Shown here piece after piece: positions 24,451-35,635 of a stretch of 64,000 nt of DNA. Below the pieces are notes generated by a model, which worked only from the letters and a program-made list of their open reading frames with translations, was not told the origin of the DNA and did not search any database. The translations under genes were made by a program, and so were the position numbers. Every line of letters starts with the position of its first letter. Position 1 is the first letter of the stretch. Source of the DNA: Gongronella butleri (Eukaryota > Mucoromycota > Mucoromycetes > Mucorales > Cunninghamellaceae); the NCBI GenBank assembly GCA_025201375.1, contig JAIWZP010000065.1, forward strand, positions 1-64,000, written 5' to 3'.

Positions 24451-27400
24451 AAAGACAGCAAGAAGCAAAAAGGCGGCAAGAAAAAGATAGCGGGCGGACA
24501 GAAAATTAGTGATATAGACCAAAAACACGACGCCCACAATGGTAATGTGGTGGTCGAAAACAAGTAAATAAAACATCATCAAGTTGCAGTGATTTGTTGA
24601 AATTCCAATTGTGGTGCATCAATTTTCGTGTAAATGAGCAACCGCAGTGGCAAACCAAAAGCCATCAGTAAAAAAAAAAAAAAAAAAAAAAAAACTGTAT
24701 GATACTGTACTTCAGACTCTTTTTTACATTATTGTAAATCAGTCTTCCATGCTTTTTTATACACTACCGACTACTATCATACTGTACCGGTACATACAGT
24801 ATCTCAGCACAGTAATAAATACGTACATTTTCGTAGGCGATGCAGCAAGCGAGCGGGAAGCATGGCTTGTTTCTACAGTACAGATTTGAAAAAAATTAGG
24901 AATCCAGTGCTTTACGTAGAAAATGCGAAAAAGCACACTTTTATCACACTGTATGATATGATAGTACAGTAAAGGTTTTGATGATGATGGGATTTTGCAC
25001 ACGCACATGGCACACGGTGCTTGATTTGTCTACTATATTATTTATTTTTACAGTACGTAATCGCAGTACGATATCATACTACTGTAATACTGTAAGAGCC
25101 TGACGCGTGCTGTCATTTCAGTGTTTGCAGCAGCGCGATATCATATGATACTGTACCTACAGAGCACAAAAAACAGGACACACTTTTTTAAAACGACAAA
25201 GCATGTTTTTCAAACTCTGCCAGCCTGCTGTGCCTCTAGAATTTTTTTACAGCCTCTGATACTTGTCCGCCAGCAGACGAGCAGAGAAAAATGCGTCACG
25301 GCGGCGTAAACTATTACCACCGGTATGATACACCGCATACCGTAAAAACGTCCATCACATTTATCTTTTACAGTAAAACCATGGAGCATGTTTTTCAGAC
25401 TTTGCCGGCTTGTTGTGCCTCCAGAATTTTTTTACAGCCTACACTGTACTTGCCCGCAATAATACCGCAAATGAAACATGCATCATCACGGGACGAACTC
25501 TGGTCCATTGCTCAAGACGGACCCGCCCAAATTTTTTTGGACTCGAAAAATGCCAAAAACCCTCTATTTGTACTATTTTGCATTCATCTGTGCATCTGCA
25601 TGGTCGGCTCCGCTCAAAAATAACCGCATCGTGTTCAGCGCAAAATTTGCAACACAAAAGCTTAAAACGCCAAAGCGCTACGACCACTTTTGAAAAATTC
25701 AGGGGTCACACATTTCAATCTCAGAAAACACTTAATTTGGGAAATTTCGAACTCCGAGTGATCAATGCATCCTAAACAGGTTACTCAGACAATTTGCTAT
25801 TGGCAGATAAAATGGCAGCTCGTTCCAGCTTACGAAAAATGCCGAAAGAGTGACGCATGAACGGCGATCGACTGAGAAAACTGCGTGCTTTAGTGCAAAT
25901 TATTTTCCAAATATTTAAGGTTTGACACTTCCAAATTAAGTTGCGTGGATTGCATGGCATTTTTATTTTTTTTATTTTTTTTATTTTTTTATTTTACATT
26001 TTTTTGTGTGCTGGGTGGGCTCCAGCTTGGTAAAATGACCGATGCAAAAAGTTAAAACCCAAGTTAGAGCACTGCAAGTCATTCCATTAGATGCTTTGCA
26101 GCCGGTTTGCTGTCAAAACTGCAATAAAAATTGGGGTTGATTAGGCCGTTGTCGAGCATATCGCGATCAAAGTTTACGATGAAAAAGTGAATTTTCTCTG
26201 CGAGTTTTAGCCATCCATCTGTGACACCGGTCTCATTTGACAGAGATTCAACAGTTCTTTCGACACGTTAAAAGTCCCGTGAGTTGTTGTTTTAGTTTTC
26301 GAGAAAAGAGTGTTTGAAAATTAATCCAAAGTTTCATCGACTTTTATTTGCAAGCGTGCAAAGTTTGTCTACTGTATCGGGCGTGCAAAAAATATGGAAA
26401 TGACGTTCAGTCACGTCTCTTTCAAACGGTGTTGCTTTCATCGCAATCCACAAGATACTGTATTTCGAGACCCTGTGCCAAATTTGTGAAAAGAACGGCA
26501 TTTTGAATTCATCTGCAAAGCAATCAACCAAGTTGACCTCTGGTTTTTGGGTTTGCAGGAAATGGACGCCCGAAAATACAGTAATCTCTGTAATAATGTG
26601 TACTGTAGGCCTGACGCGACACAACCATACTGGATCATAGTTTATGGCCATTATTAAGGCTAGATTGATGAAAATCTTGCAAAATTGCCAACTTTCTACT
26701 AAAATTGTCGACAACAGACTAATCACCCTCGCTGGTTTTTAACGTTTCTCGTGCCAAAAGTACTTAATGGTTAATTTTGGAACCAATTCAATTACGGTTT
26801 GCAGCAATTAGTATTGCAATTGTGAAAATTTTTGAAATCAGTGCATGTCTCGACAACGGCCAGAGTGACCTCTGATTTTTATTTTTTTTCTGAAAAAAAT
26901 GGCGCAAATCGTAAATTTTCGCAGTGATTGAAATACAATTTCACGGCGAAATGATTTTTTAAAAAACGCGCTGCTGTCAAAATTTCAGCAATGTCAAGTC
27001 GCTCGCGGAACCAGCTGGCGATTTCGTTGTTTCTTCTGAAGACTTGTTGTTTCGATTTTGGTTTGGGCGCTCATTGCGGCTGATTTATGATTTTTGAGAA
27101 TGCGACAACTATTTGTGCTTAATGCACGTCGAATGCCTCCTCGTTAGGATTCCTTGCTTGTAATTCGTGTTGAAGGGCGCTTTGGATCTTGTCGTGCCTG
27201 ATTGTTCTGTCCACATGTCGCGATTTTTCCAGCTTTTTTTTTTGAAACGCATTGGTCATTCTTTTATATTTTTGCCGAACCGCGCCGCGATATCCATTGC
27301 TAAAGCGTGAATGCATCTAGCATGTGCGCGTAGGAAAGCGGGCAGGGATGTGACAAGGCTTGTGTGCGCGTAAAAAAAAAAAGGCGCATTTCGCTGCGGG

Positions 27401-27501
27401 CGACGACAGCGGAGCTACAAATAGTGGTCATAATTGCCCCCAAAAGTTGATATTTTTGTCTCGTCCCTCTTTTCCTTGATTGATTGTTCTGAATCGCGAC
27501 G
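24451..27501. other. Gene-free repeat-bearing interval 1
   Basis: A 3-kb interval between the secreted-protein gene and ARP5. The first 120 bases continue the reading frame of the secreted protein beyond its TAG. From about 24690 to 26610 the DNA is studded with TACTGTA/TACAGTA words and carries a dispersed repeat (annotated separately). From 26610 to the ARP5 start it is AT-rich with no recognisable gene. Reading frames are short on both strands. Confidence 0.6.
24970..26600 (+). repeat. Dispersed non-coding repeat, copy 1
   Basis: Aligning by eye with 51100-52590 shows colinear similarity in direct orientation over most of this span. Shared landmarks include CCAGAATTTTTTTACAGCCT, GACGGACCCGCC, AAGGTTTGACACTTCCAAAT, AGAGTGACGCATGAACG and TTTTCTCTGCGAGTTTTAGC. 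Similarity is high (roughly four bases in five) in 25500-26290 and weaker to about 26570. A landmark block near 25190-25270 is repeated at 25375-25450, so this copy has an internal duplication. There is no long reading frame, no clear terminal inverted repeats and no target-site duplication, so the class is unknown. Confidence 0.85.
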
Positions 27502-30500
27502 ATGCAGGAGGACACGCCAATGCTCTACCCGATGGAGGAGCCCGAATACGCCACGCCCTATTATACGATCCACAACGACTATGATGCATCGTACAAGGGC
27601 ACGGCCATGCCGTTTGTGATTGACAATGGTAGAGAATGAGCCGTTTTGCTTTGCTCATTCAACTTGATGGCTGACGAGCTTTGTGCATATTTTATTCTTT
27701 TTTTTTTTTTTTTTTTTTGTTCTTCTTCCTTGTGTTATTAGGCTCGTACCAGTGTCGTGCTGGCTGGGCCAAGGCAGCAGCACCCGCAGGTAATAACAAG
27801 AGGAGCGGCCTGCGGCGTTACATGGTGGGCAAGGCCGCTGCGGCCAGGCGGGCGACGCGTCTTTTCTCACTTTTTGTTATTTCCAGTTGTGTTTGACAAT
27901 GTGGTGTCGCGCTACAGGGACCGCAAGGCGAACACGAGCGTGATTGCTGTTGGCATGGACACATATGCGGACCCTGCGGCGCGGTCTGGCGCGCGGTCGC
28001 CGTTTGACGGGCACGTTGTTTGCGATTTTGACCGCATGGAGAACATTCTCGATTATGTGTTTACGATCTTTGGCATCTCGACGTCCAGCATTGACCATCC
28101 CATTGTCATGACGGAGCCTGTGTGCTTGCCGCATCAGAATCGCAAATGTAAAAGTTGAAAACACGCGATCCAAAGCAAGACCACGTCTGATTTGGTTTTT
28201 TTTTTTTTAATCCTAGTGATGTCGGAATTGCTGTTTGAGAGCTATGGCGTGCCGTCTGTGACATATGGGATTGACGCACTCTTTAGCCATTATGAGAATA
28301 GTGGCGAAAATGATGACGACGGGATCATTGTTTCTGCCGGCCACAGCACGACGCACATTATACCCACGATCAAAGGCAAAGGGTTGCTGGCCAAGGCAAA
28401 GAGGTACGAATGAGACAGTGAAAGCGTGCTTTTTATTTCTCTCTCTCTCTCTCTCGTTTTCCGTGCCTATTGACACGCCCCTCTATTTTTTATTATTGAT
28501 GCAGGATCTCGTATGGCGGGACGCAATCGACTGACTATATGTTGAAATTGATGCAGCTCAAGTATCCGACATTCCCGTCGAAGATGACATCGGCGCAGGC
28601 GCAGCAGCTGGTGCATGACCACGCGTACGTGGCGCCCGACTACCAGCAGGCGCTCAAGGACATTGAGGACCGCACGACATTCCCCACGATCGATCGCATT
28701 GTCCAGTTCCCCTTTGTCGCGCCTGTCTTTGAGGAAAAAACCGAGGAGGAATTGCGCGAGCAGGCCGCCAAACGAGAGGAGGCCGCACGCAGGTTACGTG
28801 AGGCCGCCGCAAGGACACGGCTCGAAAAGGTAAAACGAGAAAAGGGCAAACAGGGCACTTTTTAATTTTTTTTCTTTTGCGTTTTAGCTGATGACACGCG
28901 AGCGTGAGTATGAAGCGTTTACGAATCTCAAGAGTGCCAGGTCGACGATGCGCAAGGCGGAGTGGCTGGGCGCGCTAAAGGAGGCGGGGTTCAAGGACGA
29001 GGCGGACCTGGACGATACCATTGGGCAGCTGGAAACGGCGATCCAGCGCGCGCGCAACAAGGAGCTTGGCATTGAGGACGAAACGGAAGAAAAGGGTCCG
29101 CCGGCGACGAATTTAGTCGATGTGCCTGATGATCAGCTGGATGAAGCCGACCGCAAGGAAAAACGCAAGCAAAAGTTGCTAAAGGCAAGCTACGACGCGC
29201 GCCAACGTGCGAAAATCGCCAAGGAAGAAGCGCGTCTGCGCGAGGTAAATGCGTTTAACAAGCTCGGGAGACAAAAAAAAAAAAAAGAAAGAAAGCGGGC
29301 GCATTGATAAGTCCCATTTTTCTATTTGTAGCAAGAGGAAGCGCGCCTGGAGGAAGAACGACGGCTGCAGAACCCGGAAGCATGGGTGCGTGAGATCCAC
29401 AGCAAGCGGCAAGACGTGATTGACCGCATCAAGAAGCGCAAACGCTTGGCAGCGGAGCTGACGGACCGCAAGAGTCGCGCGTCGCAATTGCGCATGCGGT
29501 CCATTGCCAATCTGGCCAATGACGCGCCCGCCAACAAGCGACGACGCAAGGGCCAGGAAGGTAAAAAAAAAAAAAAAAAAAAAAAAAAGAGTGAGGGGAA
29601 AATGGGGCCATGGGGCACTCATTTTTTTTTTTTTTTTTTACCATTTGTAGAGGACACATTTGGTGCGGATGACAATGATTGGATGATTTACCGCGAAATT
29701 GTAAAATATTTGATAAAAGATTCCCCGGCGTCGTTTCTCACCTTTTTTTTTCTTCTGTTCAATAGAGCCGAGAAGATGAAGAGGAGGAAGAAGAAGAGGA
29801 TCTGGCGATGGTGAATCACTACGAATCGCTGTTGTTGCAGCACGATCCCGAGTTTTTGGTGGAGCACGGTTTTGAAGCTTCTTCGTCGGTGACCAACACT
29901 CTGATGCATCAATTGACGTATGGCGTGTTCCCGCCGTACGACCCACACGACGTGGCGCAGCACCATCAGATTCACGTCAATGTCGAGCGCGTCCGTGTCA
30001 GCGAGGTGCTTTTCCAGCCTTCGATTATTGGCCTTGAGCAAGCCGGTGTCATTGAGACCATTGATGACATTGTCAAGACCTTTGACGTCAATACGCGCGC
30101 GTCTTTGCAGCAGGTAAATGGCGAGGTCGATGAAAAGGACGAGAAGTGGCATGAATTGGTGTGAATGGGGAGGGGGAGCGCGTCGATGGGGTGGTGCTGG
30201 TTGATTGACACTTTTTTTTTTTTTTTTTTGTTTTCATCCAACATAGAATGTGTTTTTGACGGGCGGGTTTGCGCAATTGCCAGGGTTGTGCGCGCGGATG
30301 CAAGCGAGCATGCAGACCATTTCGCCTGCGGGTTCGCGCGTGCGTGTGCGTGTTGCACGCGATCCTATGCTGGACGCGTGGCGCGGCGCGGCCAAATTTG
30401 CATTGTCGCCGCATCTTGCCAGTTATGCGGTATCGCGCAAGGACTATGAGGAAATGGGCGGCGAGTACATCAAGGAACACGGCCTGGGCAATGTCTTTGG

Positions 30501-30507
30501 TGTGTGA
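27502..30507 (+). CDS. ARP5: Actin-related protein 5 (INO80 complex)
   Basis: A nuclear actin-fold subunit of the INO80 chromatin remodeller, where Arp5 with Ies6 couples ATPase activity to nucleosome sliding. Ten exons (27502-27628, 27742-27789, 27887-28147, 28217-28403, 28505-28829, 28888-29244, 29332-29560, 29651-29700, 29766-30113, 30247-30507) give 730 residues, near the yeast 755. The actin core appears as FVIDNGSYQCRAGWA, IVMTEPVC, LMSELLFESYGVPSVTYG and NVFLTGGFAQLPG. A long charged, coiled-coil-like insertion (roughly residues 270-480) splits the core, and the C-terminus reads GGEYIKEHG, both typical of Arp5 rather than actin or other Arps. The start sits in a clean ATG context after a pyrimidine tract. 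An AATAAA follows 17 nt after the stop. Confidence 0.92.
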
Positions 30508-30523
30508 GCGGCGTTTAGAATTA

Positions 30524-30529
30524 AATAAA
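30524..30529 (+). terminator. Poly(A) signal of ARP5
   Basis: AATAAA 17 nt after the TGA stop and about 140 nt before the next gene start, in same-strand tandem arrangement. Confidence 0.5.
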
Positions 30530-30665
30530 GAAGCCATCCCTTTTTTTGGACCCTCTGCGCCTTTTTTTTTTTTTTTTTTACCCCGTTTTCTCTCTCTCTT
30601 TTTTTTTTTTCTTTCTTTCTTTGACCGTCTTGTCCACTCTTTTTTATTGTTCTCCCTTGTCGGGC

Positions 30666-31220
30666 ATGCCTTTCCGGTCCTCGATCCAGACGGTCTATTC
30701 TTATGAACAACAGCTAGCGACTGAACGACGGCCGTGTCAAGGTGAGAAAGCAGGTTTATTGGCCGTCAGCGACGCTTTTTTTGCACGGGCAATTGACGTT
30801 TTTTATTTTAAAAAGTGGATCGTTTGCGCGTGTCGGTGTGGGTCCCTTCGCCGCGGTGTCTTTTGCAGCCGCAGGTGCTGTATCGGACGCGTCGCTGGTG
30901 CAATTGCAGCGGTGGTGCGACTAAAACGACGCTTTGCAGCAAGGTGGTTTGCCGCGACGCACGGACACTCGATCGGATACTACAATTTCGGTCTGGGATC
31001 GACCATGATACCCGCCGCTGGTGGTGGCAATTGCTCATGCACAGCTGCCTGCTAGCCTCGCCTTCCAAAAACACCATTTTGGTCCCAAATGCCTCGTATG
31101 TGATCTGGCTCACTCTCGATCCTGCCTATGTCGATCGCCATGCGCAAGAGTTTGCCTATGCAAGGTAGAAAAAAAATAGGGTGTCGCGTGCGCGTGTCAC
31201 GTGCAATCGCGTGCTCACGC

Positions 31221-31254
<34 letters not shown>

Positions 31255-31768
31255 AACAGCTACCGGTTCAGCTGGAAGGTGGCTGCCAAAGAAGAGCTTG
31301 TGGCTTTTTACAGTGTGTATTATTCGGTGCTTGGTGGAGCTTACAGCTCGCTGGGCAAGGCCAATGCGAAATATGTAAGGTGAGATGAATGCAAAATGCG
31401 CGTTTCTCATCCAATTTTTTTTGTTCCATTTTTCCCAAGGCGGTCAAGGCGGGCACGCTGGCACAGCAACAGATTCAAATGGCGCAATGGCTCCAGGATC
31501 CCGTGCTGGAGTGCAAGTGCTGGCTGTACTATGCGGAAGATGCCATAATGCAGGGCCAATTCGACTTGGCGAAGCAAATCCTCACCAAGCAGCGCCATGT
31601 CGCTGAAAAGCTGCAGCACCCCATTGTAAGTCAGTCTCTTTCTTCCTCCAGCGATTCAATGGGGCATCTCTGACCACCCCCCCTTTTTTTTAGCTTTTAT
31701 CCATGGCCAGCTTTGTCCAAGCCAAATTACGCACGCAATGGAAGGCAATGAGGCGCATTATGTTGTAA
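30666..31768 (+). CDS. Conserved-looking protein of unknown function, helical C-terminus
   Basis: Not recognised. Five exons (30666-30741, 30816-31164, 31260-31374, 31440-31625, 31694-31768) with proper splice signals join in frame to 266 residues. The N-terminal half is rich in Arg, Cys and Trp (about residues 27-100). The C-terminal half (about 140-266) is amphipathic helical, with LAQQQIQMAQWLQDP and LECKCWLYYAEDAIMQGQ, resembling TPR-type or COMM/fission-like helical hairpins. There is no signal peptide or clear membrane span. It lies 159 nt after ARP5 on the same strand and converges with the Snapin-like gene. Exon 2 is the weak part: its residue composition is odd and the other two frames are also partly open, so its boundary could be wrong. 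The last three exons look robust. Confidence 0.6.
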
Positions 31769-31945
31769 ATCGCATAAAGAGTCCTTTTTATACGCGAAAA
31801 GACACGAGGCGCGTCTAGGCGAGAGAGAGAGAAAAAAAAAAGGAAAGGCGGCTATCAAGAGCGATTTTATACATTGTCAAGACGAAATACACGACGAGAT
31901 TGCGGCACGTAAAAGGGTGGGGTATCAAATGGACACGTTGAGGAA

Positions 31946-32331
31946 TCACTCGTCAGCAACGTGGGATGGCGTGAGGGATGACTCGATGCGGTGCATGCGT
32001 TGACTTGTGCTCTGGAGGAGCTTTGTGGCGTTGGTCAGCTTCTTTTTGGCGTCCAGCAGCTTATCGAGAGCTGGTTGGAGGCGCGGTGGCTCGGCCACAT
32101 CGGCAAACACCTCGAGCTCTATTTCCGAGGCGCGGCGCGTGAGCCGTCATTGCGTGTGCCCTTTTTTTTCAATTTTTTAACCTCACCTGCAATTAATCGC
32201 TCGATTTCTTGGCTGAGCTCCGCCTGAGATTGCTGTGTAGCCACGATGTTTTTGTCCATGTCCATGACAATGGGTCCCAGCAGGTGCTGTATATCATTGG
32301 ACAGGTCTTTGACGTGCTCGCTCTCGGCCAT
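31946..32331 (-). CDS. SNAPIN: Snapin-like BLOC-1/BORC subunit
   Basis: A small coiled-coil subunit shared by BLOC-1 and BORC, which act in endosome/lysosome biogenesis and positioning; in animals it also binds SNARE complexes. Two exons (32187-32331, 31946-32118) give 105 residues. The pattern follows Snapin: an N-terminal helix ending in LLGPIVMDMDKNIVATQQSQ, then QSQAELSQEIERL, a short LDKLLDAKKKL segment matching the Snapin core motif (YVKKLLNARRRV-like) and a closing helix before a polar tail. Human Snapin is 136 residues; the shortfall is at the N-terminus. The gene is divergent from eIF3d, 240 bp apart, and convergent with the unassigned gene at 30666. The call rests on short coiled-coil similarity, so another BLOC-1-type subunit remains possible. 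Confidence 0.72.
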
Positions 32332-32571
32332 GGTACAAAAAAAAAAAAAAAAAAGAACGACAAAAGAAAAAGAAAAGGGTGAAAATGGGCGTTTGAGCAA
32401 AAGAAAGACGAAAAAAGGACAGAATGGAATGTCCGCACCCATAAATGGAAGGTGCGCCGGACAAACCCAGACGAGGTCGGGCCCGGTCAAAAAAAAGGTC
32501 ACTCCGAAAAAGCCTTTTTTTTTTTTTCTTTGTGTCCCTCTTTTATTTCTTTCTCTTTTTTCATTTACACG
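32332..32571. promoter_or_regulatory. Putative bidirectional promoter, SNAPIN-like / eIF3d
   Basis: Only 240 bp separate the two divergent start codons. The interval has a 16-nt A tract next to the Snapin ATG and a long T/C tract directly before the eIF3d ATG, with no other gene. A shared promoter is inferred from the geometry, not from a recognised factor site. Confidence 0.5.
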
Positions 32572-34726
32572 ATGAGTGACAAGCCTCAGTTCTCTTTGCC
32601 TTTGATCCACGACAGCCAGCGCGGGTGGGGTCCTTCGAACCAGTCGACGCCTGTGAAATTCAAGGATATTCCTTATGCGCCCTACAGCAAGGGCGACAAG
32701 CTCGGCCGTGTGGCTGACTGGACGAATCCTGATGGTCAAAAGCAGGATAATCGCGAGCACCAGGGCGGCCGCCAGCGCCAGGGCTTCAATCGCATGAATC
32801 GCGAGCAGCAGACTTATGGCGCGGCCTTTGCATCTGCCTTTGCTTACACGCACAATGAGGATGAATCGTCTTTCTCTGTGGTGGACAATCGCTCTGCTAC
32901 TGTCAAGAAGATGGCCGTGAAGAATGCGTCCGGCAATGTGCGCCAGCGTCCTCAAAACAAGCAGGGCCAGCAGCAGCAGGGCCAACAGCAAGGTCAACAA
33001 CAGCAGGGCCAACAACAGCAGGGCCAACAGCAACAGCAGCAGCAACATCGCGGCGGCAGACACCAGCAGCAGCAGCATGGACGCAAGCGCTATGGCTACG
33101 ACAAGCCGCAGCGCGTGCGCAACGCGTCGGTCACGATTGGCGCGGATTGGACCTTGTTGGACGAGATCGAATTCAATCGCTTGTCTAAATTGCAATTTGC
33201 GGCGCCCAAGGCGGAGGAGATTGCGTCGTATGGCTCTTTGCACTATTACAACAAGGCGTACGACCGCGTCAACACGCGTAATGAGAAGGCGCTCGCGCAT
33301 CTGGACCAGATCAAGTACGACGTGACGGCGTCTGCGGATCCCGTGATGCAGCAATTGATCAGCGAAGAAAAGGCCGAAGTGTTCGCGACCGATGCGGTTC
33401 TTGCGCTTCTTATGTGTTCGACGCGTACCGTGTATCCTTGGGACATTGTCGTCATCAAGCAAGGCGGCAAGATTGTCCTGGACAAGCGTCCCGGTGGCAT
33501 CTGCGATGTGTTGACCGTCAATGAGAACACCGCCGATCCCCCTGCTGAAAACGAAAAGGACACCATGAATTCCTGGTCGGCCCTGTCCAACGAAGCCACG
33601 TACATCAACCGCAACTTTGCGCGCCAGGTGCTCGAGGCCAAGGAAGCCCCCTCCGATGCTCAGCCCAATCCCTTCATCAACGACACCGACCGCGCTTCCG
33701 GAAAGAAGATCGCCTCCGGTATGTTCCGTTACCGCCGCTTCAACCTGGCAGACCGCCCCGTCTCCCACAACCCCTACGCCTTCACACAAGCTCGCAAGGA
33801 CGACGAAGAAGAAAACCCCAACGAGCCCGTCTACCTCATCGTCCGCACAGAGATCGACGCCGCCATCAAGGTCGGCAAGGAAGACAATCTCGTCGTCGTC
33901 CGCGCTCTCAACGAATTCGATCCCAATGCTCAAGGCTCCGGCGGCTCCATGAGCTGGAAGAAGAGTAAGAAAAAGAAAAAAAAAGTAGAGAAAAAAAAAG
34001 AGGAATTGAAGAGTGGTCAGTGTGTGACGCAATTCGAGGAAATGAAATGAGAAAGTGACAGTGATGAGACGCGACGCGACACGCTCAAAAAAAAAAAGAG
34101 GGAATGGCACGTGAAAAGGTCAAATAGGATCAATTCGATCAAAAAAAGAGGAATTGGGAGTGGCCAGGATGCGAGCAATGCAAAGAAAGGAACAAGAGGG
34201 TGAAGAGTGAGACGCGACGCGACGCGCTCATAAAAAAAAGAAGGAATGACAAAGAAGGAGAAAAAAAGATCAGAAGCAAGTTGCTCATGTCCATTTCCCC
34301 CTATTTTTTTTAGGTCTCGACTCGCAGCGCGGTGCTGTTGTCGCGACGGAGATGCGCAACAACGCGGCCAAATTGGCGCGATGGGCCGTGCAGGCTCTGC
34401 TTGCCGGTGCGAACCAGCTGAAGCTCGGCTATGTCGCGCGTGCCAACCCCAAGGACAACAGCCGCCACGTGATCCTCGGCACCCACGCCTACAAGCCTCA
34501 AGATTTTGCCGCGCAAATGAATTTGTCCATTGCCAACGGTTGGGGCATCGTCAAGGCCGTCGTCGACATGTGTCGCCAGCTGCCGGATGGCCGCTTTGTC
34601 CTCATGAAGGATCCCAACAGACCCATTCTTCGCGTCTACAATGTCCCTGGCGAGGACGAACTCGAGAACCATCAACAAGAAGCCGAAAACGACAAAAAGG
34701 ACGCCGTCGCCACCACGGAGCAGTGA
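32572..34726 (+). CDS. EIF3D: Eukaryotic translation initiation factor 3 subunit D
   Basis: A subunit of eIF3 that contacts the 40S mRNA exit channel and, in animals, can bind capped mRNAs directly. Two exons (32572-33964, 34314-34726) give 601 residues. The N-terminus starts [20 protein letters not shown], as in the family, and runs through [17 protein letters not shown]. The central domain includes [33 protein letters not shown] and NRNFARQVL; the end is acidic. Human eIF3d has 548 residues; the excess is mainly a Gln/Gly-rich repeat insertion (about residues 128-165) before the core domain, where animal homologues have a shorter basic RNA-binding stretch. The single intron (349 nt) contains a degenerate tandem duplication. 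If the intron were retained, translation would end after a lysine-rich tail. Confidence 0.95.
33992..34250 (+). repeat. Degenerate tandem duplication in the eIF3d intron
   Basis: Two units of roughly 110-120 nt start near 33992 and 34141. Each opens with an A run plus GAGGAATTG and a GAGTGG block, and later carries GAGACGCGACGCGAC (34066 and 34209) followed by a CGCTCA-A tract. It is intronic, so it has no coding effect. Confidence 0.75.
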
Positions 34727-35635
34727 TCTTTTTGTCTCCGTTTTTGTTCCATAGTGTATTTAGCTTGTAGACGTCGTTTTTTTCCCCCCGTGTTTTTTTA
34801 CCATTGAGTATTTTTTTATCATCGTCATTCATGCAAAATTAAAATATAGCCTTTTTTTTGGGATTTAATCATGCTTTTGGATGGCTCAAACGCACGGATG
34901 GCCCATGGGAAACCGCCATTCCTGCCGTTCGGCTCCGCCTGACGCGTCCCCGCTCCCTTTCGTGGAAATAAAGATACCCAATTCGCCGAGACGACACGTG
35001 CCACGTCGTCTCGCCCATGGTAAAAAAAAAAAAAAAGAAAGAAAAAGAAAAAAAAAGGGACAAAATAGACCCCCCTGTCTCTTTTTGCATGTTTACACCA
35101 CGCGTGACCCTGCGCTATGGCTGCAATGTCTGCAATGGATGCAAAAAAAAAAAAAAGTGGCTTCGGCTTGCATTTGGCTCGCCATGGACTTGGCCCCCCA
35201 CAAGGGCCACAACCAAAGGGCAAAAACTTGGATTTCTTGTTGGGAGAGACCCGCCCAATGCCTATTTTTGGGCACCCAAAATGCAAAACCAAGGTTGCAT
35301 TTTTTTTTCTGTTGGAGAGAGCTGACCAACAGGATTGTTGTGTCTCGGGCTCAAAAAGGCTTTTTGCTTTTTCGCTCATGACGTCGCACAATGCGATATG
35401 CAACACGCACGATACGGTATTTTTCTCTGGTTTCCTCCTTTTTTCATCGACCTTTTTTCTTTTTCTTCTCTTTTTCTCCCCCATTCCCCCATCTCTATTT
35501 TTTTTATATCTGTTTACCCTGGTGTGTTTCTTTGTCTGTGTGTGTGTGTAGAAGGAAAAAAAAACAAAAAAAGCCGCAGGAACCGCTTCCCTTGCCTCCC
35601 GAACTTTTTCTTTTTTTTTCGCACTTTTTTTTTTC
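34727..35635. other. Intergenic between eIF3d and the PH-like gene
   Basis: About 0.9 kb holding the eIF3d 3' region and the next gene's promoter. Several A runs, a long pyrimidine block (about 35415-35520) and a short GT microsatellite (35537-35550) precede the downstream start. No gene was recognised. Confidence 0.5.

Noticed and set aside
24970..26600. LTR retrotransposon or DNA transposon with a coding region
   Set aside because: No reverse transcriptase, integrase or transposase motif in any frame, and no clear terminal inverted repeats.
30816..31055. Alternative frames through exon 2 of the unassigned gene
   Set aside because: Only the chosen frame stays open to the splice donor that joins the well-supported third exon; the others meet stops.
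33965..34048. Lysine-rich extension if the eIF3d intron is not removed
   Set aside because: The downstream exon continues the conserved eIF3d domain in frame after standard splicing.
32119..34110. A 663-codon open frame antisense to eIF3d
   Set aside because: It is the complement of a highly biased coding exon; Leu/Leu runs mirror the Gln repeats. eIF3d is unambiguous on the other strand.
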